Source of the DNA: Acidobacteriota bacterium
GTDB lineage: Bacteria > Acidobacteriota > Thermoanaerobaculia > Multivoradales > Multivoraceae
Assembly (NCBI GenBank): GCA_028875725.1
Contig: JAPPCR010000015.1
Location: forward strand, 496,001 to 560,000
Length of the DNA: 64,000 bases
Direction: 5' to 3'
Part shown: one piece after another, positions 17,657-26,167 of the stretch
How the letters are laid out: each line of letters opens with the position of its first letter
How positions within the stretch are numbered: position 1 is the stretch's first letter
The notes under the pieces: generated by a model
The model's database searches: none
Seen by the model: only the letters and a program-made list of their open reading frames with translations
Told to the model about the DNA's origin: nothing
Position numbers and translations under genes: made by a program

Positions 17657-18849
17657 CCGCGATGCCCGCCGATGAGGCGATCCCGTCAAGCTATCGCGAC
17701 GGCTACCGCGAGGCTCGTGCGCGCGACGCCGAAACGGCGGACACGTACATCGTGCACACGACGATCGGGGATCCTCCGGCGGACCGGGTCGTCGAGGACC
17801 TGGCCAGGGACTTCGAACCGGCGCAGGCGGCCGCAATACTGGCTGCGGCGATCCAGAACCCCGGCGACCTGCCGGAGAAAGCTCCCCACTCCCTCCACGA
17901 GCTCGTGGAGCAGGTTTCCGTACTCCCGAACTGGTACGACGCGGAAGTGGCCCTCGCGGCAACCAAGGCGTTTCTTCGCAACTCGGAGATGGTCCTGGCT
18001 GGTCTCGTGGGAGCCGCCATCGTGGAGGGCTTCTCCACACTGATCAGCAAGTCCTTCCGCATCCGAGGAAGGATCATGGGGAACGGAGTTCGCCGGCTCA
18101 AACAGAACCTGATCCAGCTCGTCGAGCAGTTTCTCCCGGGCGGGATGGAGCCTGGCGGTGACGGCTGGAGGCTGACGCTGCGGATTCGCCTCGTGCACGC
18201 GCAGTCGAGAATGCTGCTCAAGGACCTGGCGGAATGGAACTCTCCAACCCACGGCGTCCCAATCAGCGCTGCTCATCTCCTGCTGGCATCGGCCGCCTTC
18301 TCCGGGCGGCTGATGAGGCACGTACAAGCGTTGGGCGGCGACTTCAGCGCCGAAGAACGCGACGCCTACGTTCACGTATGGCGCTACACCGGCATCGTCA
18401 TGGGAGTGCCGGAACAGATCATGTTCCATGACATGCAAAGCAGCCTCCGCGCCTTCGACACGGCCGCGCAGTGCGAACCGGCGCCGGACCTCGACGCGAT
18501 CATCATGGCGAACAGCATCGTCAACAGCGCCCCGCTTCTGCTCGGATTCACCGAGACCGAGGAGCGGCGCGCCAAGGCCAAGTACATCTACTCGGTTTCC
18601 AGGAGCCTGATCGGCAACGACCTGGCCGACAAACTGAACTATCCGCCGCCGAAGAAGATCAAGGACCTGCCGCTGCTGCGACTGAAGAACCGGTTGGAAC
18701 GGGCGCTACAGCAGATCAGACCCGGATGGGGATCGCGACTCATGAGGACCAAGTTCACGGCCATGCTCGACGTGTCGGCGCTCGACGAGTTCGGCCCCTC
18801 CTTCGCCCTGCCGACTTCGGTTCACGACGAGGATTCCGAGGAGTGGTAG
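17653..18849 (+). CDS. DUF2236 (MpaB/rubber oxygenase superfamily) protein, copy 2
   Basis: This 398-residue close paralogue of the protein at 10283-11485 shares GFSTLISKSFRIRGRI, LRIRLVHAQSRMLL with the candidate haem His, YVHVWRYTGIVMGVPE, AIIMANSIVNSAP and the C-terminal HDEDSEEW. The ATG overlaps the P450 stop (ATGA), so the start is secure although in-frame codons extend further upstream inside the P450. Known relatives cleave isoprenoid double bonds with haem b; pairing with a P450 suggests sequential oxidation of one lipophilic substrate. It has no signal peptide. Downstream, after a 115-nt gap, come the outer-membrane factor and adaptor genes of an RND pump, on the same strand. Confidence 0.85.
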   Translation: MTAMPADEAIPSSYRDGYREARARDAETADTYIVHTTIGDPPADRVVEDLARDFEPAQAAAILAAAIQNPGDLPEKAPHSLHELVEQVSVLPNWYDAEVALAATKAFLRNSEMVLAGLVGAAIVEGFSTLISKSFRIRGRIMGNGVRRLKQNLIQLVEQFLPGGMEPGGDGWRLTLRIRLVHAQSRMLLKDLAEWNSPTHGVPISAAHLLLASAAFSGRLMRHVQALGGDFSAEERDAYVHVWRYTGIVMGVPEQIMFHDMQSSLRAFDTAAQCEPAPDLDAIIMANSIVNSAPLLLGFTETEERRAKAKYIYSVSRSLIGNDLADKLNYPPPKKIKDLPLLRLKNRLERALQQIRPGWGSRLMRTKFTAMLDVSALDEFGPSFALPTSVHDEDSEEW

Positions 18850-18964
18850 CGGAAGCACAACGAGCGGGTGGCGCAGGCCAGAGCGGCGGCAGTCTTGGGC
18901 GCCCGCGTGGTATCGTCGCGCTTGTTCCCGAGAGCGGTGCTAGAGGACTGCGGAGCCAGTGTCG

Positions 18965-20491
18965 ATGAACTCCAGGAAGGCCGCCCCGCTCTCGCCAGTT
19001 GGTGCAGCGCTTCTGGTCCTCGGTTGCTCGCTGGCGCCACCGCCGGAACTGCCCGGTCCGGCGCCGGAGATGCCGGCAAGCTTCGAGGAAACTCCCGCGG
19101 CCGTCACCGCCGACGCCCATGAGCCGCTGCAGTGGTGGAAGGCGTTTGCCGATCCGGCGCTCGACCGAATCGTCGACTCGGTGCTCGATTCGAATCTGGA
19201 CATGGCCGCCGCGGTCGCCCGCGTGGAGCAGGCCAGGGAACGAGCGCGGATCGCCAGGGCCGCGATCCGGCCGGTCGTCCAGGGCGGCGCGGGGATCAAC
19301 GACCTGACGAACCCCACCAACACGGGCTTCGGCGCCCAGATTCAGGAACTCGGGCTGGAACGGCTCGCCCCCGGTTTCACCCTGCCGGAACGGCTCGCGA
19401 TCACGACCTGGTCCCTGAGCGCCGACTTCTCCTACGAGATGGACTTCTGGGGACGCGCCAACAGCTCCGCCCTCGCCGCCGGCGCCGAGTACCTCGCCTC
19501 GGAGTCCGACTACCAGACCGCGAGAATCGGAGTCCTCGCCGAGACGATCGGCGCCTACTTCGAGATCGTCGACCTTCGGCGGCGAATCGCTATCAACCGA
19601 AAGATGGTCGAAGTCCTCCAGGAGCGCGAGGACGTCGCCTCCACCCGCTACGACCGAGGTCTCGCCGATTCCTCGGTTCTCTACGGCATCCGCCAGGAGT
19701 TGCGGAACACGCAGGCCATCCAACCCCAGCTCGAGAACGGGCTGGCGAACGCGGAGGGGCGTCTCGCCGTCCTCCTGGGCGGCTACCGGGACAATCTGGC
19801 CGAACTGCTGCCCGAAGTGCCGGCGCCAGAAACCACGGCCGATCCCGTTCCGCCGGGGATCCCGGCCGACCTCCTCATGCAGAGGCCGGACGTAAGGGCG
19901 GCAAGACACCGGCTCGAAGCGGCCCGCTTCCAGGTTGACGCCCGGCGCGCCGAGCTCCTTCCGACCCTCTCGTTCTCCGGCTCGATCGGGCTCCAGAGTT
20001 CCAAGGTCGACAGCCTGTTCAAGGTGGACCAGTGGTTCACCAACCTGGCATCCAACCTGCTCGCGCCGGTCCTTCAGGGCGGGCGGCTGCGCAGCAACGT
20101 GGCCCTGGCGGAGGCCCGGTTCGGGGAGTTCGCGGCGACCTACGGCCGCACCGTCGTGACCGCCGTCAACGAGGTCGAAACGGCTCTGGCCGTGCACGGG
20201 AACGAGGGCCGTCGCCACGCCTTGCTCGCCTCCCGCCTGGAAGAGGCCCGGGCGACGGAGAAGCTCCGTTCCCAGAGATACGAGGCGGGCATCGGAGGCT
20301 ACGCCGACTTCCTTGACGCGCTGCTGACCCGCCTGAACGTCGAGTCCGCCCTGGCCGGCGCCGAACGCGATCTCGCGCTCTCCCGGTTGACCGTCCACCG
20401 CGCCCTGGGAGGCGCCTGGACGCCAGCGGATTCGGCGAACGAAGTACCGGCAGCCCAGGCGCCGCCACAACCGCCGCCACAGACGGAGTAG
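18965..20491 (+). CDS. Outer-membrane efflux lipoprotein (NodT/TolC family)
   Basis: This 508-residue outer-membrane factor has a lipobox LVLGCS near residue 23, then the two TolC-type repeats. WWKAFADPALDRIVDSVL (about 58-75) and the later RPDVRAARHRLEAARF are standard for the NodT branch. It forms the outer-membrane and periplasmic tunnel for RND or MacB pumps. The ATG at 18965 has GGAG 9 nt upstream and is preferred over an in-frame GTG six bases earlier. The adaptor gene follows after 9 nt. It is the only outer-membrane factor gene in the window and could serve both RND permeases. Confidence 0.9.
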   Translation: MNSRKAAPLSPVGAALLVLGCSLAPPPELPGPAPEMPASFEETPAAVTADAHEPLQWWKAFADPALDRIVDSVLDSNLDMAAAVARVEQARERARIARAAIRPVVQGGAGINDLTNPTNTGFGAQIQELGLERLAPGFTLPERLAITTWSLSADFSYEMDFWGRANSSALAAGAEYLASESDYQTARIGVLAETIGAYFEIVDLRRRIAINRKMVEVLQEREDVASTRYDRGLADSSVLYGIRQELRNTQAIQPQLENGLANAEGRLAVLLGGYRDNLAELLPEVPAPETTADPVPPGIPADLLMQRPDVRAARHRLEAARFQVDARRAELLPTLSFSGSIGLQSSKVDSLFKVDQWFTNLASNLLAPVLQGGRLRSNVALAEARFGEFAATYGRTVVTAVNEVETALAVHGNEGRRHALLASRLEEARATEKLRSQRYEAGIGGYADFLDALLTRLNVESALAGAERDLALSRLTVHRALGGAWTPADSANEVPAAQAPPQPPPQTE

Positions 20492-20500
20492 GACCGGCAA

Positions 20501-21697
20501 ATGAGTCGACTAACCGGTTTTCTCGTTGCCGGCGCGATACTGGTCGGGGCCACGGGTCTCGCCGTGTTCATGGTTTCCCAGCGGCCAGAACCGGAACGCG
20601 TACCTCCACCCTCGCAGGTTCCCTTCGCGATCACCGCCCCGGCGCAGGCCGGCGAGGGCGCGATCCCCGTCTTCGGGGCCGGGACGGTGCGGCCGCGGGC
20701 GGAGATCGACATCGCCGCCGAGGTGAGCGGCAAGGTGGTCTGGGTCGACCCGGCGTTCCAGAGCGGCGGTCGGGTGCGCGATGGGCAGGTGCTCTTCCGC
20801 ATCGACGATGTCGACTACCGGCGCGAAGTGGAAAAGGCGCGAGCCAACGTCGCGCTCCAGAGGGTCGAAGTCCTCAAGGCGAAGGAAGAAGCCCAGGTCG
20901 CGCGCAAGCAGTACGAACAGTTCAAGGAACGCCAGGCCGAAAGCGGAGAGGCTTCCCAAGCGAGTCCGCTCGCGCTCTGGCAGCCTCAACTCGAAGCCGC
21001 CGAAGCCGCCCTGGCCAGGGACGCAGCCACCCTTGCCGAGACCGAACTGAACCTCGCGCGAACGGCGGTCAAGGCGCCCTTCTCCGGCGTCGTGCGGACC
21101 GAGTCCGTCGACGTGGGGCAATTCGTCGCGGCGGGCCGGGGAGTGGCGCGGCTCTATGCGTCCGACGCCGTCGAAGTCGTCGTCCCGCTCTCCGACCGGG
21201 AAGCGGCGCTCATTCCCGGCCTGTGGGATCTGCGGGCCGGCGACGGCAACCGGGACGTGGCGGTTCAAGTCGTGGCGGACTACGGTGGCCGGCGTTCCGA
21301 TTGGGACGGATACGTGGACCGGGTCGAAGGCGCGCTGGACGAGCAGACCCGCACCCTCGACGTGATCGTGCGCGTTCCGAAGCCCTACGGCAGCGGCACG
21401 GACCCGGACGCCGGCGGACCACCGCTGCTGGTCGGCAAGTTCGTCGACGTGGAACTCGAGGGGATCGCGCCGGACGCCTGGTTCAGGATCAGGCGGCCGG
21501 CCCTCAGACCCGGCAACGAAGTCTGGGTAGTGCGCGACAACAGGGTGACGATTCTGCCGGTCACGGTCCTGCAGCGTGCCGACGACGAGGTGTACGTCAC
21601 CGGCGCTCTCCAGCCGGGCGATGCCGCCATCGTCGGCGGGATCCAGGTCGGCACCGACGGGATGGAGGTCCGAACGGCAAGCGCGCAGCCGGAGTGA
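20501..21697 (+). CDS. RND periplasmic adaptor (HlyD-type membrane fusion protein) 1
   Basis: This 398-residue membrane fusion protein has one N-terminal membrane helix (about 6-26). The lipoyl half-motifs AEVSGKVVWVDPAF and APFSGVVRTESVDVGQ flank a coiled coil (about 107-160). A beta-barrel follows and a C-terminal VGKFVDVELEG region. It bridges the inner-membrane RND pump and the outer-membrane factor encoded just upstream. It is strongly similar along its whole length to the adaptor at 23244-24452. The stop overlaps an in-frame GTG of the GH16 gene (GTGA), so all genes from 18965 to 24452 probably form one transcription unit. Confidence 0.9.
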   Translation: MSRLTGFLVAGAILVGATGLAVFMVSQRPEPERVPPPSQVPFAITAPAQAGEGAIPVFGAGTVRPRAEIDIAAEVSGKVVWVDPAFQSGGRVRDGQVLFRIDDVDYRREVEKARANVALQRVEVLKAKEEAQVARKQYEQFKERQAESGEASQASPLALWQPQLEAAEAALARDAATLAETELNLARTAVKAPFSGVVRTESVDVGQFVAAGRGVARLYASDAVEVVVPLSDREAALIPGLWDLRAGDGNRDVAVQVVADYGGRRSDWDGYVDRVEGALDEQTRTLDVIVRVPKPYGSGTDPDAGGPPLLVGKFVDVELEGIAPDAWFRIRRPALRPGNEVWVVRDNRVTILPVTVLQRADDEVYVTGALQPGDAAIVGGIQVGTDGMEVRTASAQPE

Positions 21698-21714
21698 CGA
21701 CCAGGCGCCGGGCC

Positions 21715-23247
21715 ATGCGGTACCTGGCGATCGAGTGCGTGCTGCTGGTTTCGCTACTCCTCGTCGGCTGCGGCGACGCCCAGTCCGGCGGGGATGGCGA
21801 GGGCTGGGAACTCGTCTGGTCAGACGAGTTCGACGGCACGGCCCTGGACGCTTCCAGGTGGAACATCCAGACAGGCGACGGCACGGCCGAAGGCATACCC
21901 GGCTGGGGCAACAACGAGCTGCAGAGCTACCGGGCCGCCAACATCTCCGTGTCGGACGGCGTCCTCGTCATCACGGCCCGCGAGGAGGACGCCGGAGACG
22001 GTCATGCGTACACCTCCGGGCGCATCAACACCGCCGGCAAGCTGGACAAGACCCATGGCCGCTTCGAGGCGCGAATCCAGGCCCCCGGCGGCCAGGGCCT
22101 CTGGTCCGCCTTCTGGATGCTGCCCACCGACTCCGCGTACGGCGGCTGGGCCGCCGGCGGCGAGATCGACATCCTGGAGGTGTTCTCCCGCGATCCGGCC
22201 CCGTTCGCCCAGGCCGCGCTCCACTACGGGATGGCCTGGCCGCTCAACACCTTCGATCACAAGAGGTACGCGGATGTCGATCCCGCGGACGGCTTCCACG
22301 TCTACGCCGCCGAGTGGGACGAGGAGGAGATCCGCTGGTTCGTGGACGGCGAGCACTTCTATACGGTCCGGCGAGACAGGTACTGGAACTACTACAGGGA
22401 CGCCGAGACGAACGCCCACGTCTCCGGCGGCGTTTCGGCACCGTTCGACCGCCCGTTCCACCTGCTCCTGAACCTTGCCGTCGGCGGCAATCTGCCCGGC
22501 GACCCTGTGGCCAGCGCACTGCCGGGCGAACTCAGGGTCGACTACGTGCGCGTGTACCAATGCGGCATCAGCGTCTCGACCGGCGTTGGATGCGCCGATC
22601 TCCTCGATCGAACGTCCGCCGCGGTCATGCCGCCGGCACCGGCCGATGTCTACCGGACCGTCTACGACCTCTACGTGGACGCCGCGGGACCGCTCCACTT
22701 GCCAGGAGAGGAGGACGCCGTGACGCTCGACCTCGCCGTCCATGGCGTGAACGGAGCGCTTGCCGTCGCGGAAGTCGCACGCGCCGGTCGCGGGATGGTG
22801 ATCGATGTCGCTACATCCGGTGAGGGCAGTTTCTCGATCCGCCCGGCCGACGAGGAGCGGCTGACGCTCTTCGGCGTGGGCAGCGCCTCCGAAACCGGAG
22901 GCTTCGCCGGCGAGCTGCAGTTCGACCTGTACGTGTTCGGCGACGCCACGGATACAGCGAGCAGCCTGAAGGTCAGGCTAGACAGCGGCTCCCTTGATGC
23001 TGGCGCCCTCGAACTGCCGTTCGCAACGCTCACTCCGGAGGAGTGGACAACCGTCACCGTTCCGATCGACGACATCGTCCGGAACCCCGCCCAACCTGGA
23101 GGACGCCCCGTCGACGTCGACCGCGTGCGGAACCTCTTCGCACTCGAACCAACGAGCTTCGCGCGCCTGCAGGTGGATAACATCCGTCTGATCTGCGGCC
23201 ACGTCGTACAGGGCGGCTGCGGAATAAGGCAAGATCCCCGCAGATGA
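21715..23247 (+). CDS. GH16-family lipoprotein (laminarinase-like endo-beta-glucanase)
   Basis: This 510-residue lipoprotein has a lipobox LLLVGCG (Cys19) and a GH16 domain (about 30-285). The catalytic ExDxxE motif is GEIDILEVF (E150, D152, E155), and LWSAFWMLP and LNLAVGGNLPG are typical of laminarinase-type GH16. The C-terminal part (about 310-500) looks like a beta-sandwich accessory or binding module. The predicted activity is retaining hydrolysis of beta-1,3 or mixed glucans at the cell surface. An in-frame GTG at 21694 overlaps the adaptor stop as GTGA and would add VTTRRRA; either start gives an export signal. The gene's stop overlaps the next adaptor start (ATGA). A glycosidase between two pump adaptors is unusual. 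Confidence 0.88.
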   Translation: MRYLAIECVLLVSLLLVGCGDAQSGGDGEGWELVWSDEFDGTALDASRWNIQTGDGTAEGIPGWGNNELQSYRAANISVSDGVLVITAREEDAGDGHAYTSGRINTAGKLDKTHGRFEARIQAPGGQGLWSAFWMLPTDSAYGGWAAGGEIDILEVFSRDPAPFAQAALHYGMAWPLNTFDHKRYADVDPADGFHVYAAEWDEEEIRWFVDGEHFYTVRRDRYWNYYRDAETNAHVSGGVSAPFDRPFHLLLNLAVGGNLPGDPVASALPGELRVDYVRVYQCGISVSTGVGCADLLDRTSAAVMPPAPADVYRTVYDLYVDAAGPLHLPGEEDAVTLDLAVHGVNGALAVAEVARAGRGMVIDVATSGEGSFSIRPADEERLTLFGVGSASETGGFAGELQFDLYVFGDATDTASSLKVRLDSGSLDAGALELPFATLTPEEWTTVTVPIDDIVRNPAQPGGRPVDVDRVRNLFALEPTSFARLQVDNIRLICGHVVQGGCGIRQDPRR

Positions 23248-24452
23248 GTCAACGAACCGGCTGGGCCATCGGAGGCCTGATCCTGATCGGAGCCCTCGCC
23301 GCCGCCGCCTCGATGGTGCTGCTGAGGCCCGAGCCTGCCTCCAGGCCTCCTCCTTCGCTGGTCCCCTTCGCGCTGACGGCGCCGGTGGAGGCGGGGGAAG
23401 GCGCCATCCCGGTCCACGCCGCCGGCACGGTTCAACCGCGGGCGGAAGTCGACGTCACCGCGGAAGTCAGCGGAAAGGTCGTTTGGGTCGACCCGGCCTT
23501 CGAGAGCAGCGGACGCGTGCGCGAGGGACAACCGCTGTTCCGCATCGAAGACACGGACTACCGCAACAGGGTGCAGCAGGCGCGAGCCAACGTCGCGTTG
23601 CAGCGAGTCGAGGTGTTGAAGGTGGAGGAGGAGTCGGCCGTGGCGCGCTCCCAGTACGAGCGCTTCAGAGAGCGTCAGGGCAGCGAGGCGAACTCCGACA
23701 CTCCGAGCCCCCTGGCCCTGTGGGAGCCCCAGCTTCAGGCTGCCCGAAGGGCCCTGGAGCGGGACGGCGCCGTCCTGAGGGAAGCGGCGTTGAACCTGGC
23801 GCGGACCGAGATCCGCGCCCCGTTCGACGGCATCGTCCGCTCCGAGTCGGTAGATGTCGGGCAGTACGTCGCTGCCGGCCAGAGCGTGGGCCGGCTCTAC
23901 GCGTCCGGCTCGGTCGAGGTCGTGGTCCCGCTCTCCGATGACGCCGCCGCCCTGCTACCCGGCCTCTGGGATCTGCGGGCCGGCGAGGCGGACACCCGGA
24001 TCGCGGCGCGCGTCATCGCCGAGTACGGCGAGGGGATCTACGCCTGGGACGGCTACCTGGATCGGGGCGCCGTCACCCTGGACGAACAGACACGGACCAT
24101 CGACGTGATCGTTCGTGTTCCGAAGCCGTTCTCGAGCGGCTCACCGGTAGACGGCGACCCCGACTCCGGCACGGCTCCGCCTCTGCTGGTCGGCAAGTTC
24201 GTGGACGTGGAGCTCCAGGGTCTCGCTCCAGCGCAGTACTTCAAGCTGCCGGACTCGGCGCTCAGGACCGGGGACGAGGTCTGGGCGGTACGGAACGGCA
24301 AAGTGACCATCGTGCCGGTGCAGGTCCTGCAGCGTTCCGACAACGTCGTGTACGTCACCGGAACGCTCGAGGTGAATCAACCGGTCGTCACCGGCGGCGT
24401 CCGGCTCGCCACCGAGGGCATGGCCGTGCAGACGGCGGCGGGAGGCTCGTGA
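23244..24452 (+). CDS. RND periplasmic adaptor (HlyD-type membrane fusion protein) 2
   Basis: This 402-residue paralogue of the adaptor at 20501-21697 has an N-terminal helix (about 7-27), lipoyl halves AEVSGKVVWVDPAF and APFDGIVRSESVDVGQ, and a closing VGKFVDVELQG region. Many stretches are identical between the two, which indicates duplication of the gene. The ATG overlaps the GH16 stop (ATGA). Because the window has two RND permeases and two adaptors, this copy may serve the permease at 31214-34423, which has no adaptor beside it. The pairing is inference. Confidence 0.9.
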   Translation: MSQRTGWAIGGLILIGALAAAASMVLLRPEPASRPPPSLVPFALTAPVEAGEGAIPVHAAGTVQPRAEVDVTAEVSGKVVWVDPAFESSGRVREGQPLFRIEDTDYRNRVQQARANVALQRVEVLKVEEESAVARSQYERFRERQGSEANSDTPSPLALWEPQLQAARRALERDGAVLREAALNLARTEIRAPFDGIVRSESVDVGQYVAAGQSVGRLYASGSVEVVVPLSDDAAALLPGLWDLRAGEADTRIAARVIAEYGEGIYAWDGYLDRGAVTLDEQTRTIDVIVRVPKPFSSGSPVDGDPDSGTAPPLLVGKFVDVELQGLAPAQYFKLPDSALRTGDEVWAVRNGKVTIVPVQVLQRSDNVVYVTGTLEVNQPVVTGGVRLATEGMAVQTAAGGS

Positions 24453-24485
24453 GACCAGGCGGGCCTGTGCCGCTTTCGGATTGGC

Positions 24486-24491
24486 GATAAC
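24486..24491 (+). promoter_or_regulatory. Putative -10 element of the ACP gene
   Basis: GATAAC is followed by 8 nt and the ATG of the acyl carrier protein gene, with no Shine-Dalgarno sequence between. This suggests a leaderless or nearly leaderless message starting its own unit after the adaptor gene. Confidence 0.35.
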
Positions 24492-24499
24492 CTCCGCCC

Positions 24500-24754
24500 A
24501 TGGACGCTGACGGCACCTCCGAGGTTCTCTCCCGGTTGCGGGACGTGCTGCGCGAGAGCGCGGTCGAAGAGCATGACTGGGACGCGGTGGCTTCGGAGAC
24601 GCCGATCGAGTCGCTCGGCTTCGATTCACTGACCATCCTCGATGTGCTCTACGACGTGGAGGAGGAGTTCGGGATCGCGCTCGATCCGAAGCAGGTCGTA
24701 AAGACCCGCACCGTCGGCGAGATCATTACGCTGCTGCAGCAGAACGGAGCCTGA
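24500..24754 (+). CDS. Acyl carrier protein
   Basis: This 84-residue acidic helical protein carries the 4'-phosphopantetheine attachment site in LGFDSLTILD (Ser43). The helix II region EEEFGIALDPKQV and the C-terminal TVGEIITLLQQ helix also match ACPs. It is not next to fabD, fabG and fabF and is probably a dedicated carrier rather than housekeeping AcpP. The LpxL-like acyltransferase begins 19 nt downstream, so it may hand an acyl chain to that enzyme. KS and KR genes that could load it lie 11 kb away at 35865-37842. Confidence 0.9.
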   Translation: MDADGTSEVLSRLRDVLRESAVEEHDWDAVASETPIESLGFDSLTILDVLYDVEEEFGIALDPKQVVKTRTVGEIITLLQQNGA

Positions 24755-24773
24755 GCGCAGCCTCCTGGGCCGG

Positions 24774-25631
24774 GTGCTCCACCTTCTCGAATACTGGGCG
24801 GCGCGGCTGGCGCTGTTCGGTGTTGATCTACTGCCGCCTGTCGCCGCTTCCCGCTGGGCTGCGGCGCTGGGCTCGCTGTGGTGGACCGCCGACCGGCCGC
24901 GGCGCCGCGTAGCGATCTCGAACATCCTGCGCGCGGGCGTGACCCATGACGCCACCGAGGCGCGGGCGATCGGCCGCGGCGCTTCCCGCCACATGGGTAT
25001 GGTGCTCGTCGAGTCGATGAAGTCGGCGCTCGTGCTCGACGACCCGGAAGGGTTGCGGGTGAACATTCCCGGCGATGTGGCGGCGGTGCTGGAGGATCCC
25101 GACCGCGGTCTGATCGTCGTCTCCGGTCACTTCGGCAACTGGGAGATCGCGGGCCAGTGGCTGTCGCGCTACAAGCCGGTCGCGGGCATCTCCCGGCCGA
25201 TGACCAACCCGAGGGTGCAGAAGCTGGCGCTCGAGCGGCGGCAGCGGGGCGCGTTTCGGATGATCCCGAAGTACGACCCGGATCCTGGGCGTTTCCTCAA
25301 GCTTCTCGGCGACGGCGAGATCCTGGCCCTGCTGGTCGATCAGCACGCCCGCCGGGGGATCGACGTGCCCTTCTTCGGCCATCCCGCGAAGACCCACACG
25401 ACCGCCGCGATGCTGCACCTGGTCGCCCGGACGCCGCTGACTTTCCTGGTCTGCCGTCGAATGGCGCCGATGACCTTCGAGCTGAGCCTGTCGCCGCTGA
25501 TCGAGCAGCAAAGGAGCGGCGACCGGAACGCGGACGTCGAGGCGATCGTCCGAACCCTGAACTCACTTCTGGAGGAAGCGATCCGCCGCGACCCGGAACA
25601 GTACCTCTGGGGCCACCGTCGCTGGCGCTAG
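24774..25631 (+). CDS. LpxL/HtrB-family acyltransferase
   Basis: This 285-residue lysophospholipid/lipid A-type acyltransferase has the catalytic H(x)4E motif VSGHFGNWE (H119, E124), then VDQHARRGIDVPFFG and the closing EQYLWGHRRW found in the LpxL family. It transfers acyl chains at the inner face of the inner membrane; the substrate may be a lipid A precursor, an ornithine-type lipid or another glycolipid. The start is GTG at 24774, 19 nt after the ACP stop. The stop shares CTAG with the convergent RidA gene. The ACP pairing suggests acyl-ACP as donor. Confidence 0.85.
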   Translation: MLHLLEYWAARLALFGVDLLPPVAASRWAAALGSLWWTADRPRRRVAISNILRAGVTHDATEARAIGRGASRHMGMVLVESMKSALVLDDPEGLRVNIPGDVAAVLEDPDRGLIVVSGHFGNWEIAGQWLSRYKPVAGISRPMTNPRVQKLALERRQRGAFRMIPKYDPDPGRFLKLLGDGEILALLVDQHARRGIDVPFFGHPAKTHTTAAMLHLVARTPLTFLVCRRMAPMTFELSLSPLIEQQRSGDRNADVEAIVRTLNSLLEEAIRRDPEQYLWGHRRWR

Positions 25632-26101
25632 TTCGGCTCCGGACTTCGGCGCTGGGCGATGCACTCGATCTCCACCGCGGCGCCCAACGCCAGGGTCGGC
25701 GACTCGATCGTCGCCCGGGCCGGAGGGCTGCCACCCAACACGGCGACCCAGGCCACGTTCATCTGCTCGAAGTTGGCCATGTCGGTCAGGTAGACGGTGC
25801 ACTTCGCCAGGTGGGCCAGGTCTGAGCCGGCCGCTTCGAGGATCGTCTCGATGTTCCGGAGCGCCTGCGTCGTCTGCCGGCCGATGCCGCCGGGCGCCAG
25901 GTCGAAGCTCTGGCCGACCGTGCCGAGCGTCCCGGCCACGAAGATCAGGTCACCGACGCGGGTCGCGTGCGAGAACGCTTCGAGCCGGGGCAGTTCGTCG
26001 GTGTTGATGCGGGGCGGCTGGGCGGCGGCCGGCGACAGGGCTGCCAAACAGGCACCCAAAACGAGTGAGGGAATCGAAGCTCGGGCAGGGAGATGAAGCA
26101 T
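25628..26101 (-). CDS. Exported RidA (YjgF/UK114) family protein
   Basis: This 157-residue protein has a signal peptide (about 1-27, ending PAAAQ) ahead of a complete RidA domain with VGDLIFVAGTLG, the helix QTTQALRNIETILEAAGSDL and the C-terminal PARATIESPTLALGAAVEIE, including the Arg that anchors substrates in RidA deaminases. Ordinary RidA is cytosolic and removes reactive enamines/imines; this one should act in the periplasm. TAGACT precedes the ATG by exactly 7 nt with no ribosome site, so it is probably leaderless. It is divergent from the TonB receptor and overlaps the acyltransferase stop by 4 nt. Confidence 0.85.
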   Translation of the reverse strand: MLHLPARASIPSLVLGACLAALSPAAAQPPRINTDELPRLEAFSHATRVGDLIFVAGTLGTVGQSFDLAPGGIGRQTTQALRNIETILEAAGSDLAHLAKCTVYLTDMANFEQMNVAWVAVLGGSPPARATIESPTLALGAAVEIECIAQRRSPEPN

Positions 26102-26114
26102 GGCGGGCAGTCTA
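26102..26114 (-). promoter_or_regulatory. Putative leaderless -10 element of the exported RidA gene
   Basis: On the minus strand TAGACT (26114-26109) is followed by 7 nt (26108-26102) and then the ATG. No Shine-Dalgarno sequence is visible. Confidence 0.5.
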
Positions 26115-26167
26115 GCGGCGGGCCAACTGGCTGCCGGGACCGATCGGTCGGCTAGCCTCGAGCGTCT

